In this document: positions 6,458 through 14,163 of the stretch, piece after piece
Layout of the letters: the number at the start of each line of letters is the position of its first letter
Numbering within the stretch: position 1 is the stretch's first letter
DNA from: an uncultured Actinoplanes sp.
GTDB taxonomy: Bacteria > Actinomycetota > Actinomycetes > Mycobacteriales > Micromonosporaceae
Length of the DNA: 18,243 bases
Direction of reading: 5' to 3'
Assembly (NCBI GenBank): GCA_934667465.1
Contig: CAKUMG010000021.1
Span: 1-18,243, forward strand
Translations under genes and position numbers: made by a program
Notes under the pieces: generated by a model
Told to the model about the DNA's origin: nothing
Database searches by the model: none
The model's input: only the letters and a program-made list of their open reading frames with translations

Positions 6458-6976
6458 TCAGTCCCGCGACAACGGGCCGTTTACCAGGTCAGACGTGTTT
6501 GGCCCGGCAGGTCGGTCGATTTTGAGTCCGATAGTCGTCCCGATGGGACCCGTGGCCATCGAGACCTCGTCGCACAGCTGGTACGCCAGCCAGATGCCCC
6601 GGCCGCCGACGTCGAACGCCTCCGGCATCTCGGGCGGCCGGCGGAAGCGCTCCGGGATGCCGGGGCCGGAGTCGGTGACCGTGCACCGGACCGTGGCCGG
6701 GCCGGCCTCCAGCAGCAGCCGCCCGCTGCCGCCCGCGTGCAGCACGACGTTGGTGATCACTTCGTTGACCGCGAGGATGAAGCCGTCGAGCCGGTCGCCC
6801 AGGATCGCCGGGGTCAGCAGCCGGGACAGCTCGTGCCGCAGCACCGTGATGTCGTCGCGGCCGAAGACCCGGTCGAGCAGCGGGACCTCGCCGATCGGAT
6901 GCCACGACGCATCGGCGTCCGGCGACTCCCTGCGCGGAGCCGGACGCAGCGCTCTCTGCCCGACGGTATCCTCCAC
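6458..6976 (-). CDS. RsbW-like anti-sigma factor / serine-protein kinase (HATPase_c_2)
   Basis: This 172-residue protein has a single GHKL ATPase domain. The N-box is NEVITNVVLHAG (Asn71, Glu72, Asn76), the G1 box DSGPGIP (from Asp102) and the G2 box GGRGIWLAYQL (from Gly124). There is no phospho-acceptor His domain, which fits the RsbW/SpoIIAB-type proteins that bind sigma factors or phosphorylate anti-anti-sigma factors. The first 35 or so residues are Pro/Arg-rich and not conserved in the family. No sigma factor or STAS-domain partner is encoded in the window. The GTG start lacks a Shine-Dalgarno site but has TAGGCT (6985-6990) 8 bases upstream on its strand, which would suit a leaderless transcript. 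It sits inside an otherwise sugar-related gene row. Confidence 0.85.
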   Translation of the reverse strand: MEDTVGQRALRPAPRRESPDADASWHPIGEVPLLDRVFGRDDITVLRHELSRLLTPAILGDRLDGFILAVNEVITNVVLHAGGSGRLLLEAGPATVRCTVTDSGPGIPERFRRPPEMPEAFDVGGRGIWLAYQLCDEVSMATGPIGTTIGLKIDRPAGPNTSDLVNGPLSRD

Positions 6977-6984
6977 CGCCGAGC

Positions 6985-6990
6985 AGCCTA
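6985..6990 (-). promoter_or_regulatory. candidate -10 box for a leaderless anti-sigma transcript
   Basis: TAGGCT on the minus strand matches the actinobacterial TAnnnT -10 form and ends 8 bases before the GTG start, where no Shine-Dalgarno site exists. No clear -35 box is visible, so this rests on spacing alone. Confidence 0.3.
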
Positions 6991-7042
6991 CGCCGTGTAC
7001 CGCCTTCGTGGCAGGCCTGCGCCCGCCTTCCTGACGAACAAA

Positions 7043-8344
7043 TCAGCGATGACCGACGTCGATCCGGTCGCCGTGCTCGTCGAAGAAGTGCAGCGCCTCC
7101 AGCCGGACGTGGACGGCGAGCGGGTGCCCCGGCGACACCGCGGGGTACGGAGCCAGCCGCACCGCCAGGTCCGCGGTCCGGCGCGAGTGGCGCCCGGGGT
7201 CGCTCAGGACCGACGCCTTCTCCGGCAGCGCCCCGTCCTCGGGCGGCACCCGGCGGGCCCGCTTCGTCAGCCGCTGCAGCACCTCCCCCGCCCGCTGCAC
7301 CGGTCCGCCCGCGGTGGAGGCGCCCTCCGCCACTTTGCCCGGCTCGTCGACGACCACCGCGGTCGCCCCCACGTCGACGTAGGCGAGCGACTCGTGCCCG
7401 TGGTGCTCCAGGTAGCGGATCCGGCCGTGCAGCACGTCTCCGGGGCTCGTGGGCGTGACCGGTGTGAGCGCCTCCGCCCGTACCCCGATGACGATCCTCT
7501 CGCCGTGGTAGCGCGCGATCGCCCGTGCCCGCAGATCGGTCCAGGGCAGGTACAGCGCCTGGTCGCCGAGGTGCAGGGCGACGTAGCGGTCCAGGTGCAC
7601 GTAGACCGAGGCCTCGAGCAGGTTCATCCGCGGCGATCCCAGGAACGCCGCGACGTAGAGCGTGGCCGGTCGCCCGTACACCTCGGTCGGCGAGCCCAGG
7701 TCCTGCAGCACGCCCTTGCGCATGATCGCCACCCGGTCGGCCATGGTGAGCGCCTCGGCCTGGTCATGGGTGACGTACATCGTGGTGACGCCGAGCTCGC
7801 GGGTGAGCCCGGTGATCTCGTTGCGCAGGTCCGCCCGCAGGCCGCTGTCGAGGTTGGAGAGCGGCTCGTCCATGAGGAACAGGCCGGGCCGGCGGATGAT
7901 GGCCCGGCCCATCGCAACCCGCTGGCGCTGACCGCCGGAGAGCTGGGCGGGCTTGCGGCCCAGCACGTCGCCGATGCCCAGCGCGGCGGCAATGTCGCCG
8001 ATGCGCTCGTCGCGCGGGCCGGGCTCGACGCCGGAGAGCTTGAGCGGGAAGCCGATGTTGTTCCCGACGGTCATGTGCGGATACAGCGCGAAGTCCTGGA
8101 AGACCATGGCGATCTGCCGGTCGCGGGGCGGCAGGTCGTTCACCGGGACGCCGTTGAGCAGGATCGCCCCGGCGGACGGGTCCTCGAGCCCCGCGATCAT
8201 CCGCAGCACCGTCGATTTTCCGCACCCCGAGGGGCCGAGCAGCACCAGGAACTCACCGTCCCTGACGTCGAGGCTGACCCGGTCGACCGCGACGGTGCCG
8301 TCGGGCCAGACCTTGGTGACGTCTTTGAGCGCAACGGTGGACAC
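7043..8344 (-). CDS. MsiK/UgpC/MalK-type sugar ABC transporter ATPase
   Basis: This 433-residue ATPase is of the carbohydrate-uptake type 1 family. It has Walker A GPSGCGKST (37-45), a Q-loop at Gln83 (MVFQDFALYPHM), signature LSGGQRQRVAMGRA (from 135), Walker B LFLMDEPLSNLD (155-166) and His193 in VTHDQAEALTMADR. After about residue 230 comes a TOBE-type regulatory domain. It is longer than typical MsiK (about 375-380 residues). The extra material at about 335-395 is a charged segment (KRARRVPPEDGALPEKASVL) that looks like an insertion. No permease or binding protein is adjacent. MsiK proteins are known to energise several sugar importers encoded elsewhere, and that role is inferred here. 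The GTG start has GGAGG 6 bases upstream. It heads the gene row that leads to the disaccharide phosphorylase. Confidence 0.9.
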   Translation of the reverse strand: MSTVALKDVTKVWPDGTVAVDRVSLDVRDGEFLVLLGPSGCGKSTVLRMIAGLEDPSAGAILLNGVPVNDLPPRDRQIAMVFQDFALYPHMTVGNNIGFPLKLSGVEPGPRDERIGDIAAALGIGDVLGRKPAQLSGGQRQRVAMGRAIIRRPGLFLMDEPLSNLDSGLRADLRNEITGLTRELGVTTMYVTHDQAEALTMADRVAIMRKGVLQDLGSPTEVYGRPATLYVAAFLGSPRMNLLEASVYVHLDRYVALHLGDQALYLPWTDLRARAIARYHGERIVIGVRAEALTPVTPTSPGDVLHGRIRYLEHHGHESLAYVDVGATAVVVDEPGKVAEGASTAGGPVQRAGEVLQRLTKRARRVPPEDGALPEKASVLSDPGRHSRRTADLAVRLAPYPAVSPGHPLAVHVRLEALHFFDEHGDRIDVGHR

Positions 8345-8424
8345 CGCCGACCTCCGGATAGAGCCGCGAGAGATGGCTCAGCGTGACCATGTGCATCGAT
8401 GAGTGCCATCGGGTGAACGGCCAT

Positions 8425-8437
8425 TGACACTCTGTCA
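8425..8437. promoter_or_regulatory. 13-bp dyad, candidate operator upstream of the sugar ATPase gene
   Basis: TGACA at 8425-8429 and TGTCA at 8433-8437 form a perfect dyad with a 3-base centre, about 80 bases upstream of the MsiK-like start codon. Two further GTCAC half-sites follow at about 8434-8448. The surrounding bases are A/T-richer than the genes. The regulator cannot be named from sequence. Confidence 0.35.
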
Positions 8438-8475
8438 CCACTTCGTCACATTTCAATATCCGCAGGTCAGATACG

Positions 8476-8513
8476 AAAAAGCGCCCGGCACGCCGGGAAA
8501 AGGCGTACCGGGC
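8476..8513 (-). terminator. intrinsic terminator of the glycopolymer genes
   Basis: On the minus strand a 12-bp stem (8513-8502 with 8494-8483, one G-U pair) with a loop of about 7 bases is followed by GC and then five T (8480-8476). It lies 13 bases after the stop codon of the gene at 8526-10700. This is the clearest intrinsic terminator in the window. Confidence 0.9.
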
Positions 8514-8525
8514 GTGATGATGAAT

Positions 8526-10700
8526 TTACGAAGCGGCTTCGCCGAGCAGCACCCGGCGGACCACCCGCTCCGCGGCCTTGCCGTCGTCCAGGTAGCAGAA
8601 CTTGTCGCGGAAACGGGCCCGCTTCGCCGCGGCCCCGGCGCTCGCGTACTCCCCCGTCACGAACGCGTCGACGAGCTCGGTGAAGGTCGTCGCGACGGCG
8701 CCCGGCGGCAGCTCCATCAGGTCGAAGTACACGCCGCGCAGCTCGCGGTAGGCCTGCCAGTCCGGGGCGAAGATGACCAGCGGCTTGTCCAGTACCGCGA
8801 AGTCGAACATGGCGGACGAGTAGTCGGACACCATCACGTCGGCGGCCAGGTAGAGGTCCTCCACCACCGGGTACGCCGACACGTCCACGATCCGGCCGCG
8901 GGTCTGCGCCTTGTGGTCGGCCGCCACGTAGAAGTAGTGCGCCCGGACCAGCAGCACGGTGTCCGGCCCGAGCCGGTCCGCGAACGCCTCCACGTCGAGC
9001 ACCCGGGCGCCCACCGGCAGCCACTCGCGGTGCGTCGGGGTGTAGAGCACGACCCGCTCGTGCGGCTGGATGCCCAGCTTCTCCCGGAGCGCCGCGACCT
9101 CCTCGGGACCCGCCGTGACCAGCCGGTCGTTGCGTGGGTAGCCGACCTCCAGCGTCTCGTGCCGGGTCGGGTACGCCCGCTCCCACGCGATCGTGGTGTG
9201 CGCGTTCGCGGTGATGCTGAAGTCCCAGCGATCGGCCCGGCGCATCTGGGCGTGGAAGTTCTGGTCCTTCGCGGCCGCCGGGTGATCGGCCTGGTCCATG
9301 CCCATCATCTTCAGCGGCGTGCCGTGGTGGGTCATGACGTGCGTGGTGCCCTGCCGCTTGACCGCCCAGTTGGGCCAGTTCACGTTGTTGACCAGGAAAC
9401 GGGCGCGGGCGAGCGCGCGGTAGTAGGCGGGCGTGCCCGCGACGACGTATTCGGTGCCGGGCGGGACCGACTTGGCCCGGCCCTTGCCGACGACCCACAC
9501 GGTGCGGATGCCGGGCGCGAGCTCGGCGGCCTTGGCGGCGATGGCGGCCGGGTTGCAGGTCACCCCGCGATACCAGTACGCCGCGTAGAGCGCGAGGTTC
9601 TGGTCGACCGGCCGGCGCAGCTGGAGCTTGTAGTAGCCGCGGTACAGCGCGGCGCGCGCCCGCTTGGCGAGCCGCTTCGCCCGGCTGATCGGCGCCTGCT
9701 TCACCCTGCGGGCGAGCTTGACCACGCGCTGCGCGCGGAGCACGTTGCGGTAGGAGCTGAACGAGCCCCGCTCGATGGCCTGCAGGCGCAGCTTGCCGGC
9801 CCGGCCCGGCACTTCGTATCCGGAGGCGGGCTTGTAGCGGCGATAGTCCTCGGCCACCCGCTGGAAGAAGCGCTCGCGGGAGGCCTTCTTAACCCGCTGG
9901 TTGTTCTTGAGGACGACCAGGTAGTGCCACATCATCCGCTGGAAGATCAGCGGGCGCAGCGCCGCGGCCCGGTCGCCCGCATACTCGTCGACCAGCGCCA
10001 TTGCGTGGCCCCAGTGGTCGAAGATCTCGAAGTGCCGGTCGTCCAGGGTGCGCGTGATGGCCCCGGTGCGGCGCTGCCGGTAGTGCACGGCGGTCCGCGG
10101 CACCGCGGTGATCCGCTCGGCCGCGGCCATCAGCGGGAACGTCCAGGAGACGTCCTCGTACCAGCCGTGCTCGAAGCGGATGCCGAGCTTGAGCAGCAGG
10201 TCCCGGCGCACGATCTTGTTCCACGCCACGTGCAGGACCTGGAGTATCCGCGGCCACTCGAGCGCGGTGAAGGTCTCCGGGGCCTCGGCCAGGTGCTGCA
10301 TCCAGTTCGGCACGGTCACCCGGCCGTCCCAGTGCACCCGGTCGTAGCCCACGACCACCACGTCGGCCTGGGTGGCGGCGATCCGGTCCGCGACCGCGCC
10401 CAGCGTGCCCTGCGACAGCCAGTCGTCGCTGTCCAGGAACCAGACGTAGTCTCCGATGGCGTGCTCGAGGCCGGCGTTGCGGGCCCGGCCCAGACCGACG
10501 TTCTCGGCCAGGCTCACGACGCGGACCCGGGGGTCGCGGGCCGCGTACTCGGCGAGGACGGCGCCGCTGTTGTCCGGCGAGCAGTCGTCCACCGCGACGA
10601 TCTCGAAGTCGGTGAAGTGCTGGTCGAGCAGCGAGTCGAGGCACTGGGACAGGTAGCCCTGCACCTTGTAGACGGGCAGAACCACACTGATCAGGGTCAT
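8526..10700 (-). CDS. GT2 glycosyltransferase fused to CDP-glycerol phosphotransferase (TagB/TagF family)
   Basis: This 724-residue bifunctional protein acts at the cytoplasmic face in building a teichoic-acid-like or other phosphopolyol polymer. Residues 1-250 are a GT-A glycosyltransferase family 2 domain that starts ISVVLPVYKV, with Asp38/Asp39 in VDDCSPDN and the metal-binding DSDD at 90-93. A basic linker (about 300-370, rich in Arg/Lys) may attach to the membrane. Residues about 380-715 match CDP-glycerol glycerophosphotransferase: HHGTPLK (His458/His459), GYPRND, LYTPTHRE and SDYSSAMFDF (from Ser625), followed by DKPLVIF. Such fusions are known in actinobacteria. The ATG start overlaps the upstream stop by 4 bases (ATGA) and has GGAGG upstream, so translation is coupled to the CDP-alcohol transferase. 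The actual sugar and polyol are unknown. Confidence 0.9.
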   Translation of the reverse strand: MTLISVVLPVYKVQGYLSQCLDSLLDQHFTDFEIVAVDDCSPDNSGAVLAEYAARDPRVRVVSLAENVGLGRARNAGLEHAIGDYVWFLDSDDWLSQGTLGAVADRIAATQADVVVVGYDRVHWDGRVTVPNWMQHLAEAPETFTALEWPRILQVLHVAWNKIVRRDLLLKLGIRFEHGWYEDVSWTFPLMAAAERITAVPRTAVHYRQRRTGAITRTLDDRHFEIFDHWGHAMALVDEYAGDRAAALRPLIFQRMMWHYLVVLKNNQRVKKASRERFFQRVAEDYRRYKPASGYEVPGRAGKLRLQAIERGSFSSYRNVLRAQRVVKLARRVKQAPISRAKRLAKRARAALYRGYYKLQLRRPVDQNLALYAAYWYRGVTCNPAAIAAKAAELAPGIRTVWVVGKGRAKSVPPGTEYVVAGTPAYYRALARARFLVNNVNWPNWAVKRQGTTHVMTHHGTPLKMMGMDQADHPAAAKDQNFHAQMRRADRWDFSITANAHTTIAWERAYPTRHETLEVGYPRNDRLVTAGPEEVAALREKLGIQPHERVVLYTPTHREWLPVGARVLDVEAFADRLGPDTVLLVRAHYFYVAADHKAQTRGRIVDVSAYPVVEDLYLAADVMVSDYSSAMFDFAVLDKPLVIFAPDWQAYRELRGVYFDLMELPPGAVATTFTELVDAFVTGEYASAGAAAKRARFRDKFCYLDDGKAAERVVRRVLLGEAAS

Positions 10701-12691
10701 CGGCTTCCTCCGGAACGCCAGTCGGATACTGCCCCCGCGAGGAAGTGCACGCCGACACCCACGGCGAGCAGCAGCTCACCCGGGGCGGCCACGCCCGCCA
10801 GCGCGAAGAACACCAGCAGGACGATCCGGCCGTCCCACCCGAGCAGGGCGCGCTTCGCGTGCGGGTCCGGTGCGCCCTTCTCCATCCGGGCGGTCAGGTC
10901 GTAGTGGTGCAGGGCCAGCACGAACAGCAGGGCGAAGATCACCGGCGGCGGAACCTGGCAGATCATGCCCACGGCGACCACCATGAGGTATTCCACGGCC
11001 CGCAGCGCCGCCGGCACCAGCCAGTCGAGCGGCCCGTCGTGCGCCGCCCGGGCGGACGCGCCCGCGCCGATCAGCGCCACGAACATCAACGGCACCAGCG
11101 AGCTCGCCGCGGCACCGGCCCGGACCAGCTCGAAGCCGCCCACCTCGAACGGGGTGCCGTCCGGACCGAGGCCCGCGGCCACGCAGCCGATCAGGGCCAG
11201 CAGCAGTACGGCCACGGCGCCCGACCACAGCAGCGGCCCGCCCAGGTTGGTCGCGCTCAGCGTGCCCCGGACCAGGCGCCCGTCGTCGCGGTGCCGCGAC
11301 GTGTCGACGGTGCTCAGCACGCCGACGCGCATCGAGAGCGAGCGCAGGGACCGCAACCCCAGCGTGTACGCGAACGCGAGCGCGCCCCACGCCAGCACCG
11401 CGATCAGGGCCACCCGCCCGTCGAAGAACGCGGCCAGCAGGGCGATCAGGGCCCAGCGCTCGCCGATCGGAAAGACCACGACCCGCTTGAGCCAGTAGGC
11501 GAGCGACCCGGTGTCGGCCTGCACCTTGTTCGAGGCGCGGCTCAGCCGGGCGCCCATGCCGCCGCCGGCGTCGGCGTTGCCCGCGGTGCCGACGGCCTGC
11601 CGCGCCGCGGCCTCGTCGTGCAGGGCGCCGTACCAGGTGTCGGTCATGTGCCGCACCGTCTGCAGCACGATCGCGGCGATCGCCATCGGCCACGCGTACG
11701 GCAGCCCGGCGCGCTCGGCACCCGCGGCGAGCCCGGCGTAGACCGCGTATTCCTTGGCCCGGTCGGCCATGGTGTCCAGCCAGCCGCCGAACGCACCGAA
11801 GCTGCGGGTGTAGCGGGCGAGCTGACCGTCCACGCAGTCGAGCACGAACCCGAGGTAGAGCAGCACGGCGCCGGCCACCAGCGCGGAGCGCGAGGCCTGC
11901 CAGAACAGCAGCGCGGCCGCGACCGCGAAGAGCACGGACAGCGCGGTGACCCCGCTGGGGGTCAGCCGCAGCCGCGCGCACAGCTTGGTGACGAGGGGCG
12001 ACCAGCTGCTCACCGCGTACGTCGTGAAGAAGTCGTCCTTCTCCTTGACCGCGAGCCGCAGCAGCGCCTTGTCCTCGTCGACCGCGGCGACCGAGGCCCG
12101 GGCCGCGGCCAGCTCGGCGTCGGTGCGCACGCGGGTGGCCCGCAGCAGCCGCACCCGGGTCGCGATCGGGACGAGCCCGGCGTCCAGCAGGGCGGGCAGC
12201 AGCGCGTCGACGGCGCTCGGGGCCCGGGTGAGCAGGTCGGCGCCACCGCCGGCTCCGGAGGCCGCGGCGAGCCGCGCGGCGCTCACGACGAGCCCGAGGT
12301 CGGCGGCGGAGACGTAGAGCGCGCCGAGGAACCGGGTGGGCCCGTTGTCCGCCGGGACCAGGCGGCCACGGTCCTCCCGCAGCTCACCACCCTCGCCGCT
12401 CTCCGTGGCGGCGACGAGCGCGGTGCTGCGGCCCGCGGGCTCGGTGGCCAGCGTCCACAGCAGGCTGCGGTGGGCCACCAGATCGTCGGCACAGAACAGC
12501 AGCGGCTCCGCGGTCTCCGCGGCGATCCGGGCAATGTCGCGGAGCTGACCGGACAGGTCCGATCCGGTGACCCGGATCACCCGGGTCGCACCCGCCGAAA
12601 TCAGCGCGGCATCGATCTCGTCGGCCAGCCCGCGGGCAGCCTCCGAACCGAGATCAGTGCCGGCGCTCCCGCACAGAACGGCGAGCGTCAC
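10697..12691 (-). CDS. membrane CDP-alcohol phosphatidyltransferase with NTP-transferase-like N-terminal domain
   Basis: This 664-residue protein has three parts. Residues 1-220 are soluble and recall a degenerate nucleotidyltransferase (VLCGSAGTDLG at the start, LLFCADDL near 90, FLGALYVSAADL near 125), but the usual catalytic residues are not clear. The middle part (about 225-400) is a CDP-alcohol phosphatidyltransferase with the full D-x2-DG-x2-AR-x8-G-x3-D-x3-D motif: Asp285, Asp288, Gly289, Ala292, Arg293, Gly302, Asp306 and Asp310. The rest (about 420-664) has several hydrophobic segments and may be the DUF5941-type region seen in such proteins. It would transfer a phospho-alcohol from a CDP carrier to a membrane acceptor. 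Its 4-base overlap with the GT2-TagF gene suggests a joint role in a surface glycopolymer or lipid. The GTG start has GGAGGG about 10 bases upstream. Confidence 0.85.
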   Translation of the reverse strand: MTLAVLCGSAGTDLGSEAARGLADEIDAALISAGATRVIRVTGSDLSGQLRDIARIAAETAEPLLFCADDLVAHRSLLWTLATEPAGRSTALVAATESGEGGELREDRGRLVPADNGPTRFLGALYVSAADLGLVVSAARLAAASGAGGGADLLTRAPSAVDALLPALLDAGLVPIATRVRLLRATRVRTDAELAAARASVAAVDEDKALLRLAVKEKDDFFTTYAVSSWSPLVTKLCARLRLTPSGVTALSVLFAVAAALLFWQASRSALVAGAVLLYLGFVLDCVDGQLARYTRSFGAFGGWLDTMADRAKEYAVYAGLAAGAERAGLPYAWPMAIAAIVLQTVRHMTDTWYGALHDEAAARQAVGTAGNADAGGGMGARLSRASNKVQADTGSLAYWLKRVVVFPIGERWALIALLAAFFDGRVALIAVLAWGALAFAYTLGLRSLRSLSMRVGVLSTVDTSRHRDDGRLVRGTLSATNLGGPLLWSGAVAVLLLALIGCVAAGLGPDGTPFEVGGFELVRAGAAASSLVPLMFVALIGAGASARAAHDGPLDWLVPAALRAVEYLMVVAVGMICQVPPPVIFALLFVLALHHYDLTARMEKGAPDPHAKRALLGWDGRIVLLVFFALAGVAAPGELLLAVGVGVHFLAGAVSDWRSGGSR

Positions 12692-12813
12692 CGAGGCATC
12701 CCTCCCACCAGAACCGCCCGAAGCGACAGAGCGTAGGGGGCGGAATTTGCCCCGATGTTAACAGCGGCTTCCACGGGGGTACGGGTTGCCCTTACGGGAA
12801 CGTGAGCCTGCTT

Positions 12814-12837
12814 CTCCCCCTCGGGACCGAGGGGGAG
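12814..12837 (+). other. strong hairpin in the leader of the PspC gene
   Basis: CTCCCCCTCG (12814-12823) and CGAGGGGGAG (12828-12837) form a perfect 10-bp stem with the tetraloop GGAC, about 54 bases before the PspC start. There is no T-run. If transcription starts upstream it lies in the 5' leader and could act in attenuation or stability. If not, it is a DNA dyad or a bidirectional stop. Confidence 0.5.
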
Positions 12838-12890
12838 GTGGAAAGGGCCCCCTACCGTGGAAAGCCCCCGACGAAGGAGTGATCGACGAC

Positions 12891-13073
12891 ATGACGCGCC
12901 GACTGGCCAGGCCTCGTGACGACCGGTGGATCGCGGGTGTGTGCTCCGGCTTGGGGCGCCGCTTCGGCATCTCCTCCGGCATCATGCGCCTGATCTTCAT
13001 CGTCTCGTGCATCCTGCCCGGGCCCCAGTTCCTCATCTACCTGATCCTCTGGGTCCTCCTGCCCAACGAGTGA
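12891..13073 (+). CDS. PspC-domain membrane peptide
   Basis: This 60-residue protein is almost wholly a PspC domain: RRLARPRDDRWIAGVCSGLG, then RRFGISSGIMRLIFIVSCIL, then a membrane segment and the end YLILWVLLPNE. In other bacteria PspC senses envelope stress or passes such a signal on. The ATG is preferred over the in-frame GTG at 12879 because the GAAGGAG site at 12873-12879 would touch that GTG, and because the domain begins at the ATG. A sensor kinase gene starts 61 bases downstream. Stand-alone PspC peptides next to two-component systems are frequent in actinobacteria, so a part in sensing by that kinase is a reasonable inference. Confidence 0.88.
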   Translation: MTRRLARPRDDRWIAGVCSGLGRRFGISSGIMRLIFIVSCILPGPQFLIYLILWVLLPNE

Positions 13074-13122
13074 CCCCCGGCCCCGCCGGCTTCACACGAC
13101 GTGATGCCGGCGGGCCGTTCGG

Positions 13123-13128
13123 TACGGT
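13123..13128 (+). promoter_or_regulatory. candidate -10 box for leaderless kinase transcript
   Basis: TACGGT fits TAnnnT and ends 6 bases before the GTG start of the kinase, which has no good Shine-Dalgarno site. This is the usual geometry of leaderless actinobacterial genes. No clear -35 box is seen. Confidence 0.3.
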
Positions 13129-13134
13129 GCACGG

Positions 13135-14163
13135 GTGCGGATTACGCCTCGCACCGCCCTCGACGTGGCCGCCGCCGCGTTCATCCTCACGGTCTTCTGG
13201 CTCCCGCCGATCCTGCAGGCGGGCGGTGCCACCGGCCCGGTCCTCGCCGCCCTCACCGGCGCCGCGCTCGTGCTGCGCGAGCGCGCCCCGGCCGGAGCCG
13301 CCCTCGTCACGGCCGCCACGACCATCGCCGGCACCGTCCTCGGCGTCTGCCGCGACCCGATGCTGGCGACCGCCTGGTGCCTGTTCTTCCTGGCCCGCCG
13401 CGCCGGCCGCCCCCGCAGCCCCGTGCTCCCGCTGGTGCTCCTGATCGCGGGCCTGACCCTGGTGGCCGCGGTGCCCGACCGTGAACCCGGCCGCCAGACC
13501 CTGCTCGCCGTCGTGGCCCTGACCGTGGCCTGGCTGCTCGGTACCGCGATCGAGCGGCGGATCGAGGAGGAACGGGCCCGCGTCCAGCTGCTGGTGGCGC
13601 GCGACGTGCACGACGTCGTCGGGCACACGCTCGGGGTCATCGGTGCCGAGGCGGGCGTGCACCGGGCCCTGCCGGACGCGGACGCCGACGAGCTGCGCGC
13701 CGCCCTCGGGGACATCGAGACCCGCGCCCGGGACGCGCTCGGGGAGATGCGGACCCTGGTGCACACGCTGCGCTCCCCTGCGGGCCCCTTCGACGCGCTC
13801 GTCGCCGCGACCCGGGCCGCCGGTGTCCGGGTCACCGCGCAGGTGAGCCTGCCGCCGGCCCGGGACGGCGTCGCCCTGGTCGCGCACCGGATCGCCCAGG
13901 AGGCCCTGAGCAACGTGGTCCGGCACGCGCCGGGCGCGCACGTCTCCCTCCGGGTCCGGGCGGCGCGCGGCGACCTGCTCGTCCTCGTGCGCGACGACGG
14001 CCCCGGCACGACCGGCGCCACCGACGGGCCCGGCACGAGCAACGGGCCCGGCTTCGGGTTGCGCGGAATGCGTGAGCGCGCCGAGCTGGTGGGCGGCACC
14101 GCCCGGTGGGGGAACCGGCCCGGGGGAGGATTCGAGGTGCGCGCATGCCTGCCGCTGCGGTGA
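13135..14163 (+). CDS. sensor histidine kinase, HisKA_3 (NarL-class) type
   Basis: This 342-residue membrane kinase has a first part (about 8-145) of hydrophobic segments with very short loops, so sensing is probably within or at the membrane rather than by a large external domain. The dimerisation/phospho-acceptor domain follows, with RDVHDVVGHTLGVI (acceptor His159). The C-terminal ATPase has HRIAQEALSNVVRHA (N-box), RDDGPG (G1) and GFGLRGMRERAELVGG (G2). Between G1 and G2 is a short Gly/Thr repeat (GTTGATDGPGTSNGPG). The GTG start has a weak binding site and may be leaderless. The partner response regulator gene overlaps its end, and an ABC exporter pair follows. This arrangement is typical of drug- or envelope-stress-responsive two-component systems. 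Confidence 0.9.
   Translation: MRITPRTALDVAAAAFILTVFWLPPILQAGGATGPVLAALTGAALVLRERAPAGAALVTAATTIAGTVLGVCRDPMLATAWCLFFLARRAGRPRSPVLPLVLLIAGLTLVAAVPDREPGRQTLLAVVALTVAWLLGTAIERRIEEERARVQLLVARDVHDVVGHTLGVIGAEAGVHRALPDADADELRAALGDIETRARDALGEMRTLVHTLRSPAGPFDALVAATRAAGVRVTAQVSLPPARDGVALVAHRIAQEALSNVVRHAPGAHVSLRVRAARGDLLVLVRDDGPGTTGATDGPGTSNGPGFGLRGMRERAELVGGTARWGNRPGGGFEVRACLPLR

Noticed and set aside
8403..10904. 833-codon plus-strand frame
   Set aside because: Antisense to the GT2-TagF gene and crosses the terminator at 8476-8513. No recognisable domain.
10745..12736. 663-codon plus-strand frame, rich in Arg, Gln, Gly and His
   Set aside because: Antisense to the CDP-alcohol phosphatidyltransferase, whose catalytic motif is complete.
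12786..12890. N-terminal extension of the PspC gene from an earlier ATG
   Set aside because: The extension is Gly/Pro/Arg-rich, spans the leader hairpin, and lies before a proper binding site for the ATG at 12891.
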